Assembly (NCBI GenBank): GCA_005791855.1
Contig: SXUH01000057.1
Coordinates: forward strand, 1-5,124
DNA: 5,124 bases
DNA from: Bdellovibrionales bacterium
GTDB lineage: Bacteria; Bdellovibrionota; Bacteriovoracia; Bacteriovoracales; Bacteriovoracaceae
Reading direction: 5' to 3'
The notes under the pieces were generated by a model that searched no databases, was not told the DNA's origin, and saw only the letters and a program-made list of their open reading frames with translations. A program made the position numbers and the translations under genes. The number at the start of each line of letters is the position of its first letter. Position 1 is the stretch's first letter. Positions 1-5,124 of the stretch are shown piece by piece.

Positions 1-618
1 ACGGTGGTGGAGATCTCGCCCGGCGCCGGCTGGTACATGGAGATCCTCGCTCCCTACCTCGCGGAACGGGGGCAGTACGTCGGGGCAATCCCTCCGGCGA
101 ACAACGCCTACATGACAGAGCTGCAGACTAAGGTAAGGACCTGGATGGACAAGTACCCGCAGGTCGGCGGCAAGATGAAGATCACGGTCCTCGATCCCGC
201 GAAGAAAGTCGACGTGGCGCCGGCGGGCTCCGCGGACCTGGTCCTGACCTTCCGGAACGTCCACAACTGGATGACCGGCGGGTTCGCCCAGGAAGCCTTC
301 GCCTCCTTCTATCGGGCGCTGAAACCGGGAGGGATCCTGGGCGTCGTCGAACACAGAGCGGACCCGAAGTCCAACGACCCCGAGGCGAAGTCCGGCTACG
401 TCCGGGAAGCGGACGTGATCGCCTTCGCCAAGAAGGCCGGCTTCCGGCTCGAGGAGAAGTCCGAGATCAACGCCACTCCGAAGGACACGAAGGACCATCC
501 GGAAGGTGTCTGGACGCTCCCGCCGACGCTCAAGCTCGGGGAGAAGGACAAGGAGAAGTACCTCGCCATCGGAGAGAGCGACCGGATGACTCTAAGATTC
601 GTTAAGCCTAAGAAATAA
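1..618 (+). CDS. Class I SAM-dependent methyltransferase, COG4798-like (5' end missing)
   Basis: The reading frame is open to the left edge, so the protein lacks its N-terminus; 205 residues are visible. The GTG at position 4 lies inside the SAM-binding motif and is not a credible start. Seen: motif I at the very beginning (VVEISPGAGWY, residues 2-12), a mid-sheet strand DLVLTFRNVHNW at about 79-90, the LKPGG turn at 107-111 followed by a strand and VEHRADP, then GYVRE and a C-terminal strand ending MTLRFVKPKK. This order and the RNVHNW and GYVRE motifs match the predicted methyltransferases of COG4798, which are usually near 260-280 residues and often carry signal peptides, so about 60-70 residues are probably missing. 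The substrate is unknown in the family as far as I know. The fold call is firm; periplasmic location is inferred from the family because the signal region is outside the window. Confidence 0.85.
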   Translation, partial: TVVEISPGAGWYMEILAPYLAERGQYVGAIPPANNAYMTELQTKVRTWMDKYPQVGGKMKITVLDPAKKVDVAPAGSADLVLTFRNVHNWMTGGFAQEAFASFYRALKPGGILGVVEHRADPKSNDPEAKSGYVREADVIAFAKKAGFRLEEKSEINATPKDTKDHPEGVWTLPPTLKLGEKDKEKYLAIGESDRMTLRFVKPKK

Positions 619-624
619 GTTCCC

Positions 625-651
625 GGTCCCGGGGGCCCTTCCCCCGGGGCT
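625..651 (+). terminator. GC-rich hairpin after the methyltransferase gene
   Basis: Seven bases past the stop codon, CCCGGGGG (628-635) and CCCCCGGG (641-648) form a perfect 8-bp stem around the 5-base loop CCCTT. Three more pairs at the base (627/649, 626/650, 625/651, two of them G-U) extend it to 11 bp. No T-run follows; the downstream bases are C-rich and G-poor. It could be an intrinsic terminator without a U-tract, a 3'-end stabilising hairpin, or part of a Rho-dependent stop. The structure is seen; the terminator role is inferred. Confidence 0.5.
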
Positions 652-662
652 CCCCTCCGCCC

Positions 663-691
663 TTGCCATCGATCCCGGTTTGGATTAAATT
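663..691 (+). promoter_or_regulatory. Putative sigma70-type promoter of the MurI-like gene
   Basis: TTGCCA (663-668, five of six consensus bases for -35) is followed after 17 bases by TAAATT (686-691, four of six for -10). An overlapping TTAAAT at 685-690 with a 16-base spacer is an alternative. This sits in the only AT-rich patch of the gap, just after the hairpin that closes the upstream gene. Initiation would be expected near 698, giving a leader of about 30 bases. Consensus match only. Confidence 0.45.
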
Positions 692-728
692 TCTCCCACA
701 AGCAGAAACCCACTTCCCCGGACCAAAG

Positions 729-1823
729 ATGAGATTATTCCTCCTCGTGCTTCTCGCCCTCTCGCCCCTCCGCCTCCTCGCCGAAGACCAGCTGATCCAG
801 GTGGCGACCTTCGACTCCGGCTTCGGCGGCTTCTTCACCGCCAAGGAGATCGAGCGGGAAGCCCGGGGCCTTGCCCAGACCCACCAGGCCCGGTTCAAGC
901 TCACTCACTACGGGGACACCGCGAACGCTCCCTACGGAGAAAAGACGCCGGCGGAGATCGCTCGGTTTGCGGCGAAGGGGATCTCCCGGGCATTCGCGGA
1001 CGGTGCGGAGGATGTGTTCATCGCCTGCAACACCGCCTCCACGCAGTACGAGGCCATCAAGAAGATCCTCAACGAGGAGAAGCCCGGACTCGGCGACCGG
1101 ACGATCTCCATCATCGAGAGCTCCGTCTCCGAGCTCAAGCGACAGATCGAGGAAAGGTTCCAGCGGAAGAAGACCGTGAGGGTCGGAGTGCTCGCCACTC
1201 CCGCCACCGTCCGGGCCATGTCCTACCCGCGGGCCCTGGCCCGGGCCTTCGACCTCCCCTACGTCGAAGCCAAACCGCTGAACCACACCCAAGACCGCTG
1301 GTACACTAAGAAGGGGAAGACCCTCGAGAGCGCGGTCTCCACGCACACCCTCCGGTTCCCCGACGGAAGGACCGTCGAACTCTACCAGATCGGCCCCGGC
1401 AACTGGGTGGACATGATCGAGCACGCCGCCCCGGTGGAACTCCAGAAAGCCTCCGTGCGGAACGACCTTAAGTTCCTCGCGCCGAAGGTCGAGTTCGACG
1501 TGGTGGGAGAGTTCTGCACGCACTTCCCGGTCTTCGACGAGTACATCAAAGCCACTTCCCTGGAGCTCAAGCTCGCGACCCCGCAGACCACCTACATCAA
1601 GCAGGGCCCGCTCATGGCCGGGATCTTCAAGGACCTGATCACTCAGCGACTGGCGGCGAAGAAGCGCACGGTGGCCCTAGGCCCCGAGGAAAAGCAGAAG
1701 CTCGAAGAGGCGCTCCGGCCGGCCATCTTCATCTCCGGGAAGAACGTGGAGGAAACGAAGAGCCTGAGCCGGAAGGTCTTCCCCGGGGACCCCGTGCCGG
1801 CGGTCACGGAGAAGAAGTTCTAG
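729..1823 (+). CDS. Exported glutamate/aspartate racemase (MurI)-like protein
   Basis: A 364-residue protein of the cofactor-independent Asp/Glu racemase superfamily, whose members invert amino-acid stereochemistry with two cysteines acting as acid and base. Seen: DSGFGG at 29-34, YGDTANAPYG at 61-70, ACNTAS with Cys100, LATPATV at 155-161 (MurI usually has a Gly where the second Ala is), and EFCTHFPVF with Cys263, matching the GCTHYPLL motif of MurI. The start at 729 places MRLFLLVLLALSPLRLLA at the N-terminus, a hydrophobic signal sequence with probable cleavage after Ala18. A longer frame from a TTG at 663 would bury the signal and overlap the putative -35 box. Oddities: ordinary MurI is cytoplasmic and about 270-285 residues; here the cysteines are 163 residues apart instead of about 110, and the C-terminus is extended. 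No good Shine-Dalgarno precedes the start. The superfamily call is firm; substrate and activity are not, so no murI symbol is given. Confidence 0.85.
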   Translation: MRLFLLVLLALSPLRLLAEDQLIQVATFDSGFGGFFTAKEIEREARGLAQTHQARFKLTHYGDTANAPYGEKTPAEIARFAAKGISRAFADGAEDVFIACNTASTQYEAIKKILNEEKPGLGDRTISIIESSVSELKRQIEERFQRKKTVRVGVLATPATVRAMSYPRALARAFDLPYVEAKPLNHTQDRWYTKKGKTLESAVSTHTLRFPDGRTVELYQIGPGNWVDMIEHAAPVELQKASVRNDLKFLAPKVEFDVVGEFCTHFPVFDEYIKATSLELKLATPQTTYIKQGPLMAGIFKDLITQRLAAKKRTVALGPEEKQKLEEALRPAIFISGKNVEETKSLSRKVFPGDPVPAVTEKKF

Positions 1824-1845
1824 GCTCACTCGTAGTGGGCCTGGA
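1819..1845. terminator. Hairpin across the convergent stop codons
   Basis: Bases 1819-1830 pair with 1834-1845 around the 3-base loop CGT, giving a 12-bp stem on the plus strand with two G-U pairs (1826/1838 and 1821/1843). The stem covers the TAG of the racemase-like gene and the stop codon of the cupin-like gene, which are two bases apart. On the minus strand the two wobbles become A-C mismatches, so the plus-strand transcript folds better. There is no T-run on either side. It may act as a terminator or 3'-end hairpin for the plus-strand gene; function is inferred. Confidence 0.4.
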
Positions 1846-2671
1846 TGGCCTCGTACCGGAGGTCGTGCTCCTCCAGGAGCTTCGGGAGATCGACGCCGAG
1901 CTCCCGCTGGACCGTCTCTCGGAAGAGGTCCCGCACCTTCAGGAACTGCCGGCTCTCCGAGGTCGACCGGTGGTTCTGGATGAGGAAGTAGAGGGCGTCG
2001 TCGACGGTGAGGTCGGCTTTGGTCACGCGGAACTCCCCTAACCGGATGAGGCCCATGAGGCGCTCGAAGCGGTCCAGGAGGACCTGGTTCTTCTCGAAGC
2101 GCAGGCCCGAGTAGAGGTAGTTCGAGAGGTCCGCCTCGCCGAACTCCGGAGTCCGGAAGCAGATGTTCGCGGTGAGGTCGGACTGGTGGTGGTTCTGGTG
2201 GATGAAGCCATCCAGGTAGGAGATCGCCTTGGCGTCGCCCTTCCTCATCTGGCGAGCTTCGACCTCGGCGAGAGTTCCGAGGGAATGGTACGCCCCGAGC
2301 CGGCGGGATTCGGTGAACTCGTACTCGAGGTCGACGTTGAACCCGTCCAGGCAGATGAAGGCCCCGGTGAAGTGGTGGTTGTGGATGACCGTGGGCCGGC
2401 GGCGCCAGAAGTAGAGATCGACGAAGCAGCTCTTCCCGCGGGCCAGGGTGATGGGGAGGTCGCTGAACTGGAAGGCCCCGTAGTTCTGGGCCGGGCGGAA
2501 GGATTCCTTGAGCACGCTCTCCACCAGTTCCTGGTAGTCGAAGGCGTCGGCGATGGAGGACGTCTCGAGGAGGTTCTTGGCCTCCTGGGGGAAACTCCCG
2601 GGGGCTTCTTTGCTTAGGAACTTGTCTCCGAGGACGGTGAGTTCCTGGGAGATCGTGAGGAGGTTTTTCAT
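1826..2671 (-). CDS. Cupin-like protein of unknown function
   Basis: A 281-residue protein without signal peptide or membrane segment, so probably cytoplasmic. I do not recognise a named family. The centre reads like a cupin beta-barrel: strand SCFVDLYFW (81-89), then the His cluster IHNHHFTGAF (96-105), a strand FNVDLEYEF, a turn MRKGDAKAI (142-150), and a second His cluster DGFIHQNHH (154-162) followed by TANICFRTP. The two clusters fit the two metal-binding cupin motifs, with His97, His99 or His100 and His158, His161 or His162 as candidate ligands. This arrangement resembles cysteine-dioxygenase-type cupins, but no catalytic assignment is possible. Helical segments lie before (about 1-60) and after (about 190-281) the barrel. 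It starts 37 bases after the OMP gene and probably shares its transcript. The ATG has no good Shine-Dalgarno, only a GGA six bases away that lies inside a hairpin. It ends tail to tail with the racemase-like gene. Confidence 0.75.
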   Translation of the reverse strand: MKNLLTISQELTVLGDKFLSKEAPGSFPQEAKNLLETSSIADAFDYQELVESVLKESFRPAQNYGAFQFSDLPITLARGKSCFVDLYFWRRRPTVIHNHHFTGAFICLDGFNVDLEYEFTESRRLGAYHSLGTLAEVEARQMRKGDAKAISYLDGFIHQNHHQSDLTANICFRTPEFGEADLSNYLYSGLRFEKNQVLLDRFERLMGLIRLGEFRVTKADLTVDDALYFLIQNHRSTSESRQFLKVRDLFRETVQRELGVDLPKLLEEHDLRYEAIQAHYE

Positions 2672-2674
2672 GGC

Positions 2675-2700
2675 GGGTCCAGTGGTTGAGCCCTGAACCC
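2675..2700 (-). promoter_or_regulatory. Intergenic hairpin just before the cupin-like start codon
   Basis: In the minus-strand transcript GGGTTCAG (2700-2693) pairs with CTGGACCC (2682-2675), an 8-bp stem with one G-U pair and a 10-base loop. It ends three bases before the ATG at 2671 and contains the only GGA near that start. It could mask ribosome access to the cupin-like gene, lower its expression relative to the OMP gene, or act as a 3' stabiliser of the OMP message. The structure is seen; the role is inferred. Confidence 0.35.
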
Positions 2701-2708
2701 TAGTGCGA

Positions 2709-3284
2709 TTATTCGAAGTTGTAAACTAGAGAAGTGACCAGCGAGCTGACCTTGGTGTCCTTCGAGGACTCCATGATGCCGTACTCGTAGGAGAACTCGA
2801 TCCCGAACTGCTCGTTGAACGAAAAGTCGAACCCGAGGATGGCCGGGAGGACCATGGATTTTGCGCTTTCCACCTTGCACGTTCCGCCGTCGACCTCGCA
2901 GTCGTCGTCGAGCTTCGGCTGGATCGCCGTTCCGGCGAAGATCCCGACCTGTGGGGAGGCCTTGAGGTAGAGGGTGGCCGGGATGTTGAGGTAGAGGAAG
3001 GAGACGTCCGTGGTTTCCGTGATCCCCGGGCTCACCTCGAGGTCGATGCTGAAGGCCTTCTTGATGATCCCCGCCCCCGTTCGGAGGAAGAGCCGGTCGT
3101 TCAGGCGCAGGAGGGCCCGCATCCCAAGGCCGTACCCGAGCTCGGCGTTCACGTCCGGGTCCCCGGCGGAGTCGATCTCCGCGGTGTTATAGAGAAGGCT
3201 CGCCATGACTCCCATCTTGCTATCGGACTGGGCGTGGGCCAGAGAACTCACCACGAGAACCAAAACGAGGATCAGCTGCTTCAT
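2709..3284 (-). CDS. Small outer-membrane beta-barrel protein
   Basis: A 191-residue protein with a clear signal peptide: Lys2, a hydrophobic core of Leu and Val, and the cleavage motif AHA at 16-18 before QSDSK. The mature part (about 173 residues) alternates hydrophobic and polar residues in strands separated by Gly- or Asp-rich turns, for example LGYGLGMRALLRL (49-61), FLRTGAGI (66-73), FLYLNIPATLYLKA (96-109), VGIFAGTAI (113-121), ILGFDFSF (149-156), FGIEFSYEYGI (160-170), and a final strand SSLVTSLVYNFE with Phe next to last. This is the pattern of small OMP_b-brl/PorT-like barrels of about eight strands. An acidic loop at 126-136 carries two cysteines (129 and 136) that could form a disulfide on the surface or periplasmic side. 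Function beyond an outer-membrane protein cannot be told. The start is well supported by a strong ribosome-binding site. The cupin-like gene follows after 37 bases. Confidence 0.85.
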   Translation of the reverse strand: MKQLILVLVLVVSSLAHAQSDSKMGVMASLLYNTAEIDSAGDPDVNAELGYGLGMRALLRLNDRLFLRTGAGIIKKAFSIDLEVSPGITETTDVSFLYLNIPATLYLKASPQVGIFAGTAIQPKLDDDCEVDGGTCKVESAKSMVLPAILGFDFSFNEQFGIEFSYEYGIMESSKDTKVSSLVTSLVYNFE

Positions 3285-3289
3285 GAAAA

Positions 3290-3296
3290 CTCCTTT
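3290..3296 (-). promoter_or_regulatory. Ribosome-binding site of the OMP gene
   Basis: AAAGGAG on the minus strand, five bases before the ATG at 3284. It is the best Shine-Dalgarno in the window and fixes the start of the beta-barrel gene; neither of the other two complete genes (racemase-like and cupin-like) has a comparable one. Confidence 0.8.
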
Positions 3297-3312
3297 GGAA
3301 AGTAATACTCAA

Positions 3313-3343
3313 ATATTAATCCATAGAAGTAGGTAAAAGCCAA
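3313..3343 (-). promoter_or_regulatory. Putative promoter of the OMP and cupin-like genes
   Basis: On the minus strand TTGGCT (3343-3338, four of six -35 bases) is followed after 19 bases by TAATAT (3318-3313, four of six -10 bases). The spacer is longer than ideal. It lies in a 90-base gap that is strikingly AT-rich compared with the genes on both sides, and transcription from it would begin near 3306, leaving room for the strong ribosome-binding site. Suggestive only. Confidence 0.3.
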
Positions 3344-3374
3344 ACTGAAAGAGAATGCTGCTGCGTGTGAACAA

Positions 3375-5124
3375 TCAGAACTCTTTCCGTCCGCCGATGA
3401 TGTAGGTTTTGTAGCTCTCTAGGAAGGCCTTGAACTGGTTCTGGTCCATGTGCTTCCACTTGTACCCCTGGTCCATCTCGTTGGCCATGCTAACGGTCCG
3501 CCGCTTCGGGTAGTAGTTCTTCAGGTAGTCCTGCATGAGCTTGGTCTGGTCGGCGGAGATGAACGCGGCGATCATCTTCTCGTGTTCGGCTTCGAGCTTC
3601 TTCAGGGTCTCCGTGTCCACCCCCGCCTCCATCTCCTTGAGCTTGGCCGTCATGGCCATGAGGGGCTTGCAGCTGGTGCGGGCCTGGACGAACTCCTTCT
3701 TACAGAGCTCGGCCATTTCCACGAGGAAGACGTTCCTGTCCCGCTTCGGAAGCTTCGACCAGCCTCCCTGCTTGTAGCGCCCGAGGAGGGCCTCCATCCG
3801 CGGGGCCTCCGCGTGCTTCCGGATGTAGTAGTCGTGCTCGATCGCGTAGACCCCGGGCTTCTGGTCCCGGCAGATCACGCTCGTCGCGTGGGTGCCGAGG
3901 ATCTGCTCCACGCCCTTCACGGCCCTGCGCACGTACGGATTACTCCAGAGCGTGTTGAGGATGAAGTCCATGGCCTGGTAGCCGTAGGCCGGGGTCTTGA
4001 AGTAGTTCACCCCCGAGCGCCAGGCGGAGACCGCCTCGGCCCCGCCCATGGAGTCCGAGTACCCGTTGAAGCGTTGGAGCTTCCGCGCCGGGATCTCCAG
4101 CGGGTCCTTCCCGGCGTGCTCGGGCTTCAGTGGTTTCTTCGTGTAGTCCTCCAGGGACGAGAAGGTCATCGCCTTGGCGACGTGCGGGCCCCAGGTATCG
4201 ACGTCGGCGGCTGCGTACGGAAGCTCGATGCAGCACTTGCCCTTCACCGGAGCCTCGGAGACCTTCTCCCTCGGCGATCCCTGGCCGACCTGGAAGATGT
4301 CTTCCTTCTTCTTCTTCCCACCGACGCAGTAGAAGCTCTTCCCGGCCTTGACCTGGGAGTCGTGGACCTTCAGGAAGTTCCCGACGCGCTTCAGGAGCTC
4401 GTCGTTCTTCACCGTCTTGTAGTCCACGTTGTAGTAGGTGAAGAAGGAGTTGAGGTTGTGGCCCTTCTCACTCCCGCGGGTCGCCGGACAGCCGAGGTTG
4501 GTCACCTCTCCAATGGGATCGAGGTAGAGCTCCTCGATCGCCGTTCCGTTCTCCATCAGCGAGACCGCGAGGGCCGCGTACGGATCCTGGTCCGTGGCGA
4601 TGGCCCCCTTGATGAGTGCCGTGACTTCCTCGCAGTCCGGGGCGATCCCCGGTTCCGCCACCTGCCCGGTGAGGGATCCGGATTCTCGGATGCCGGAGGG
4701 GTACATGTAGGGAGAATGGGTGAAGTTGCCGAAGATGCAGCTGGTGGAATTCGGCAGGACCATCGTCTGCGGATCGAGCTGGTCGCTGCTCACGCGGCAC
4801 TCCCGGATCAGGGCCGCGTTCTCGGCGAGCTTCCGGTTTTCCACGCCGGCGGCGAAGATGGCCTCCGCGGTCTTCGCGGAAGCGGACTTGATCTTCGCGA
4901 GCTCTTGTTCGATGTACTCGGTGGTCGCGGAGCCAGCCGCGTGGGCCATGGCGAGAAGTTTTTTGAAGTCCGCCATGCACTGGGCGCTGCCTTCGCAGTA
5001 GGCGTCGACGGCACCCGAGGAAAGGCCCGCCATGGCCTTGAGGTTGTCCGCCAGCTCCTTCGGCGTGATCTGATCGCTCAGGCGGCCCCCGGGCTCGCAC
5101 TTGTAGTAGATCGGGTAGGCCAGG
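3375..5124 (-). CDS. Large Cys-rich protein of unknown function (5' end missing)
   Basis: The frame stays open from the TGA at 3375-3377 to the right window edge, giving 582 visible residues without the N-terminus. An ATG at 5033 is internal: 30 more sense codons precede it and no good ribosome-binding site stands before it. I recognise no named family. Thirteen cysteines are spread over the visible part (for example in AYCEGSAQC, GKCCIEL and TSCKPL), which suggests an exported, disulfide-bonded protein, though the signal region is outside the window. An Ala/Glu/Lys-rich helical stretch, possibly coiled coil, spans about residues 67-110. Segments DPYAALAVSLMENG (180-193) and LQRFNGYSDSMGG (349-361) faintly recall the catalytic-Glu helix and the later YN motif of lysozyme-like lytic transglycosylases, but this is weak. 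The C-terminal 100 residues are helical and Lys/Glu-rich. The OMP gene follows 90 bases downstream on the same strand. Confidence 0.75.
   Translation of the reverse strand, partial: LAYPIYYKCEPGGRLSDQITPKELADNLKAMAGLSSGAVDAYCEGSAQCMADFKKLLAMAHAAGSATTEYIEQELAKIKSASAKTAEAIFAAGVENRKLAENAALIRECRVSSDQLDPQTMVLPNSTSCIFGNFTHSPYMYPSGIRESGSLTGQVAEPGIAPDCEEVTALIKGAIATDQDPYAALAVSLMENGTAIEELYLDPIGEVTNLGCPATRGSEKGHNLNSFFTYYNVDYKTVKNDELLKRVGNFLKVHDSQVKAGKSFYCVGGKKKKEDIFQVGQGSPREKVSEAPVKGKCCIELPYAAADVDTWGPHVAKAMTFSSLEDYTKKPLKPEHAGKDPLEIPARKLQRFNGYSDSMGGAEAVSAWRSGVNYFKTPAYGYQAMDFILNTLWSNPYVRRAVKGVEQILGTHATSVICRDQKPGVYAIEHDYYIRKHAEAPRMEALLGRYKQGGWSKLPKRDRNVFLVEMAELCKKEFVQARTSCKPLMAMTAKLKEMEAGVDTETLKKLEAEHEKMIAAFISADQTKLMQDYLKNYYPKRRTVSMANEMDQGYKWKHMDQNQFKAFLESYKTYIIGGRKEF

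Noticed and set aside
663..728. TTG start at 663 for the racemase-like gene
   Set aside because: It would add 22 residues before the signal peptide, has no ribosome-binding site and coincides with the putative -35 box.
608..904. 98-codon minus-strand frame over the gap between the first two genes
   Set aside because: Runs through the hairpin and promoter region and into the racemase-like gene; Arg- and Trp-rich product of the kind expected by chance in GC-rich DNA.
735..1523. 262-codon open frame on the minus strand
   Set aside because: It lies antisense to the racemase-like gene, whose motifs are unmistakable. Its product is a repetitive mix of Gly, Leu, Val, Asp and Glu typical of the reverse strand of GC-rich genes.
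2186..2617. 143-codon plus-strand frame
   Set aside because: Antisense to the cupin-like gene, rich in Val, Glu and Gly, no ribosome-binding site and no recognisable motif.
3285..3374. Intrinsic terminator for the large Cys-rich gene
   Set aside because: No stem-loop of convincing length was found in this gap on the minus strand, despite some T-rich stretches.
4303..4320. Short TTC-rich repeat as a possible slippage tract
   Set aside because: It encodes a short lysine run in the middle of an intact frame; the codons vary and there is no sign of a frameshift.
4468..5100. 210-codon open frame on the minus strand in another phase of the large gene
   Set aside because: Arg- and Gly-rich low-complexity product with no domain pattern; it shadows the large Cys-rich frame, which is much longer and has balanced composition.

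Overview
The window is GC-rich bacterial DNA, roughly 60% or more by eye, packed with genes. At least two of the five genes encode exported proteins, one of them an outer-membrane beta-barrel, so the source is a Gram-negative (diderm) bacterium. The style of the proteins (envelope enzymes, small OMP, large Cys-rich protein with no recognisable family) would fit a Bdellovibrionota or other delta-proteobacterium-like lineage. That is only an impression; no taxonomic marker is present.

Layout. Two genes lie on the plus strand. The first (1-618, cut by the left edge) is a class I SAM-dependent methyltransferase of the COG4798 type. A GC-rich hairpin (625-651) and a plausible sigma70-type promoter (663-691) separate it from the second gene (729-1823). 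That gene encodes a glutamate/aspartate racemase (MurI)-like protein with both catalytic cysteines and an apparent signal peptide. Three genes lie on the minus strand, read right to left: a large Cys-rich protein of unknown function, cut by the right edge (3375-5124); a small outer-membrane beta-barrel protein (2709-3284) with a strong ribosome-binding site; and a cytoplasmic cupin-like protein (1826-2671). The plus- and minus-strand blocks converge with only two bases between their stop codons, and an imperfect 12-bp hairpin spans both stops.

How the genes may work together. The plus-strand pair looks like envelope chemistry: an exported racemase-like enzyme, and a methyltransferase of a family whose members often carry signal peptides. 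On the minus strand the OMP and cupin-like genes are 37 bases apart and probably co-transcribed. An AT-rich 90-bp gap separates the OMP gene from the large gene and may hold its own promoter. No mobile element, CRISPR array, rRNA or tRNA gene was seen, and I do not see a clear defence or mobile system. The most unusual items are the exported MurI-like protein with a large insertion between its catalytic cysteines, and the unassigned Cys-rich protein.
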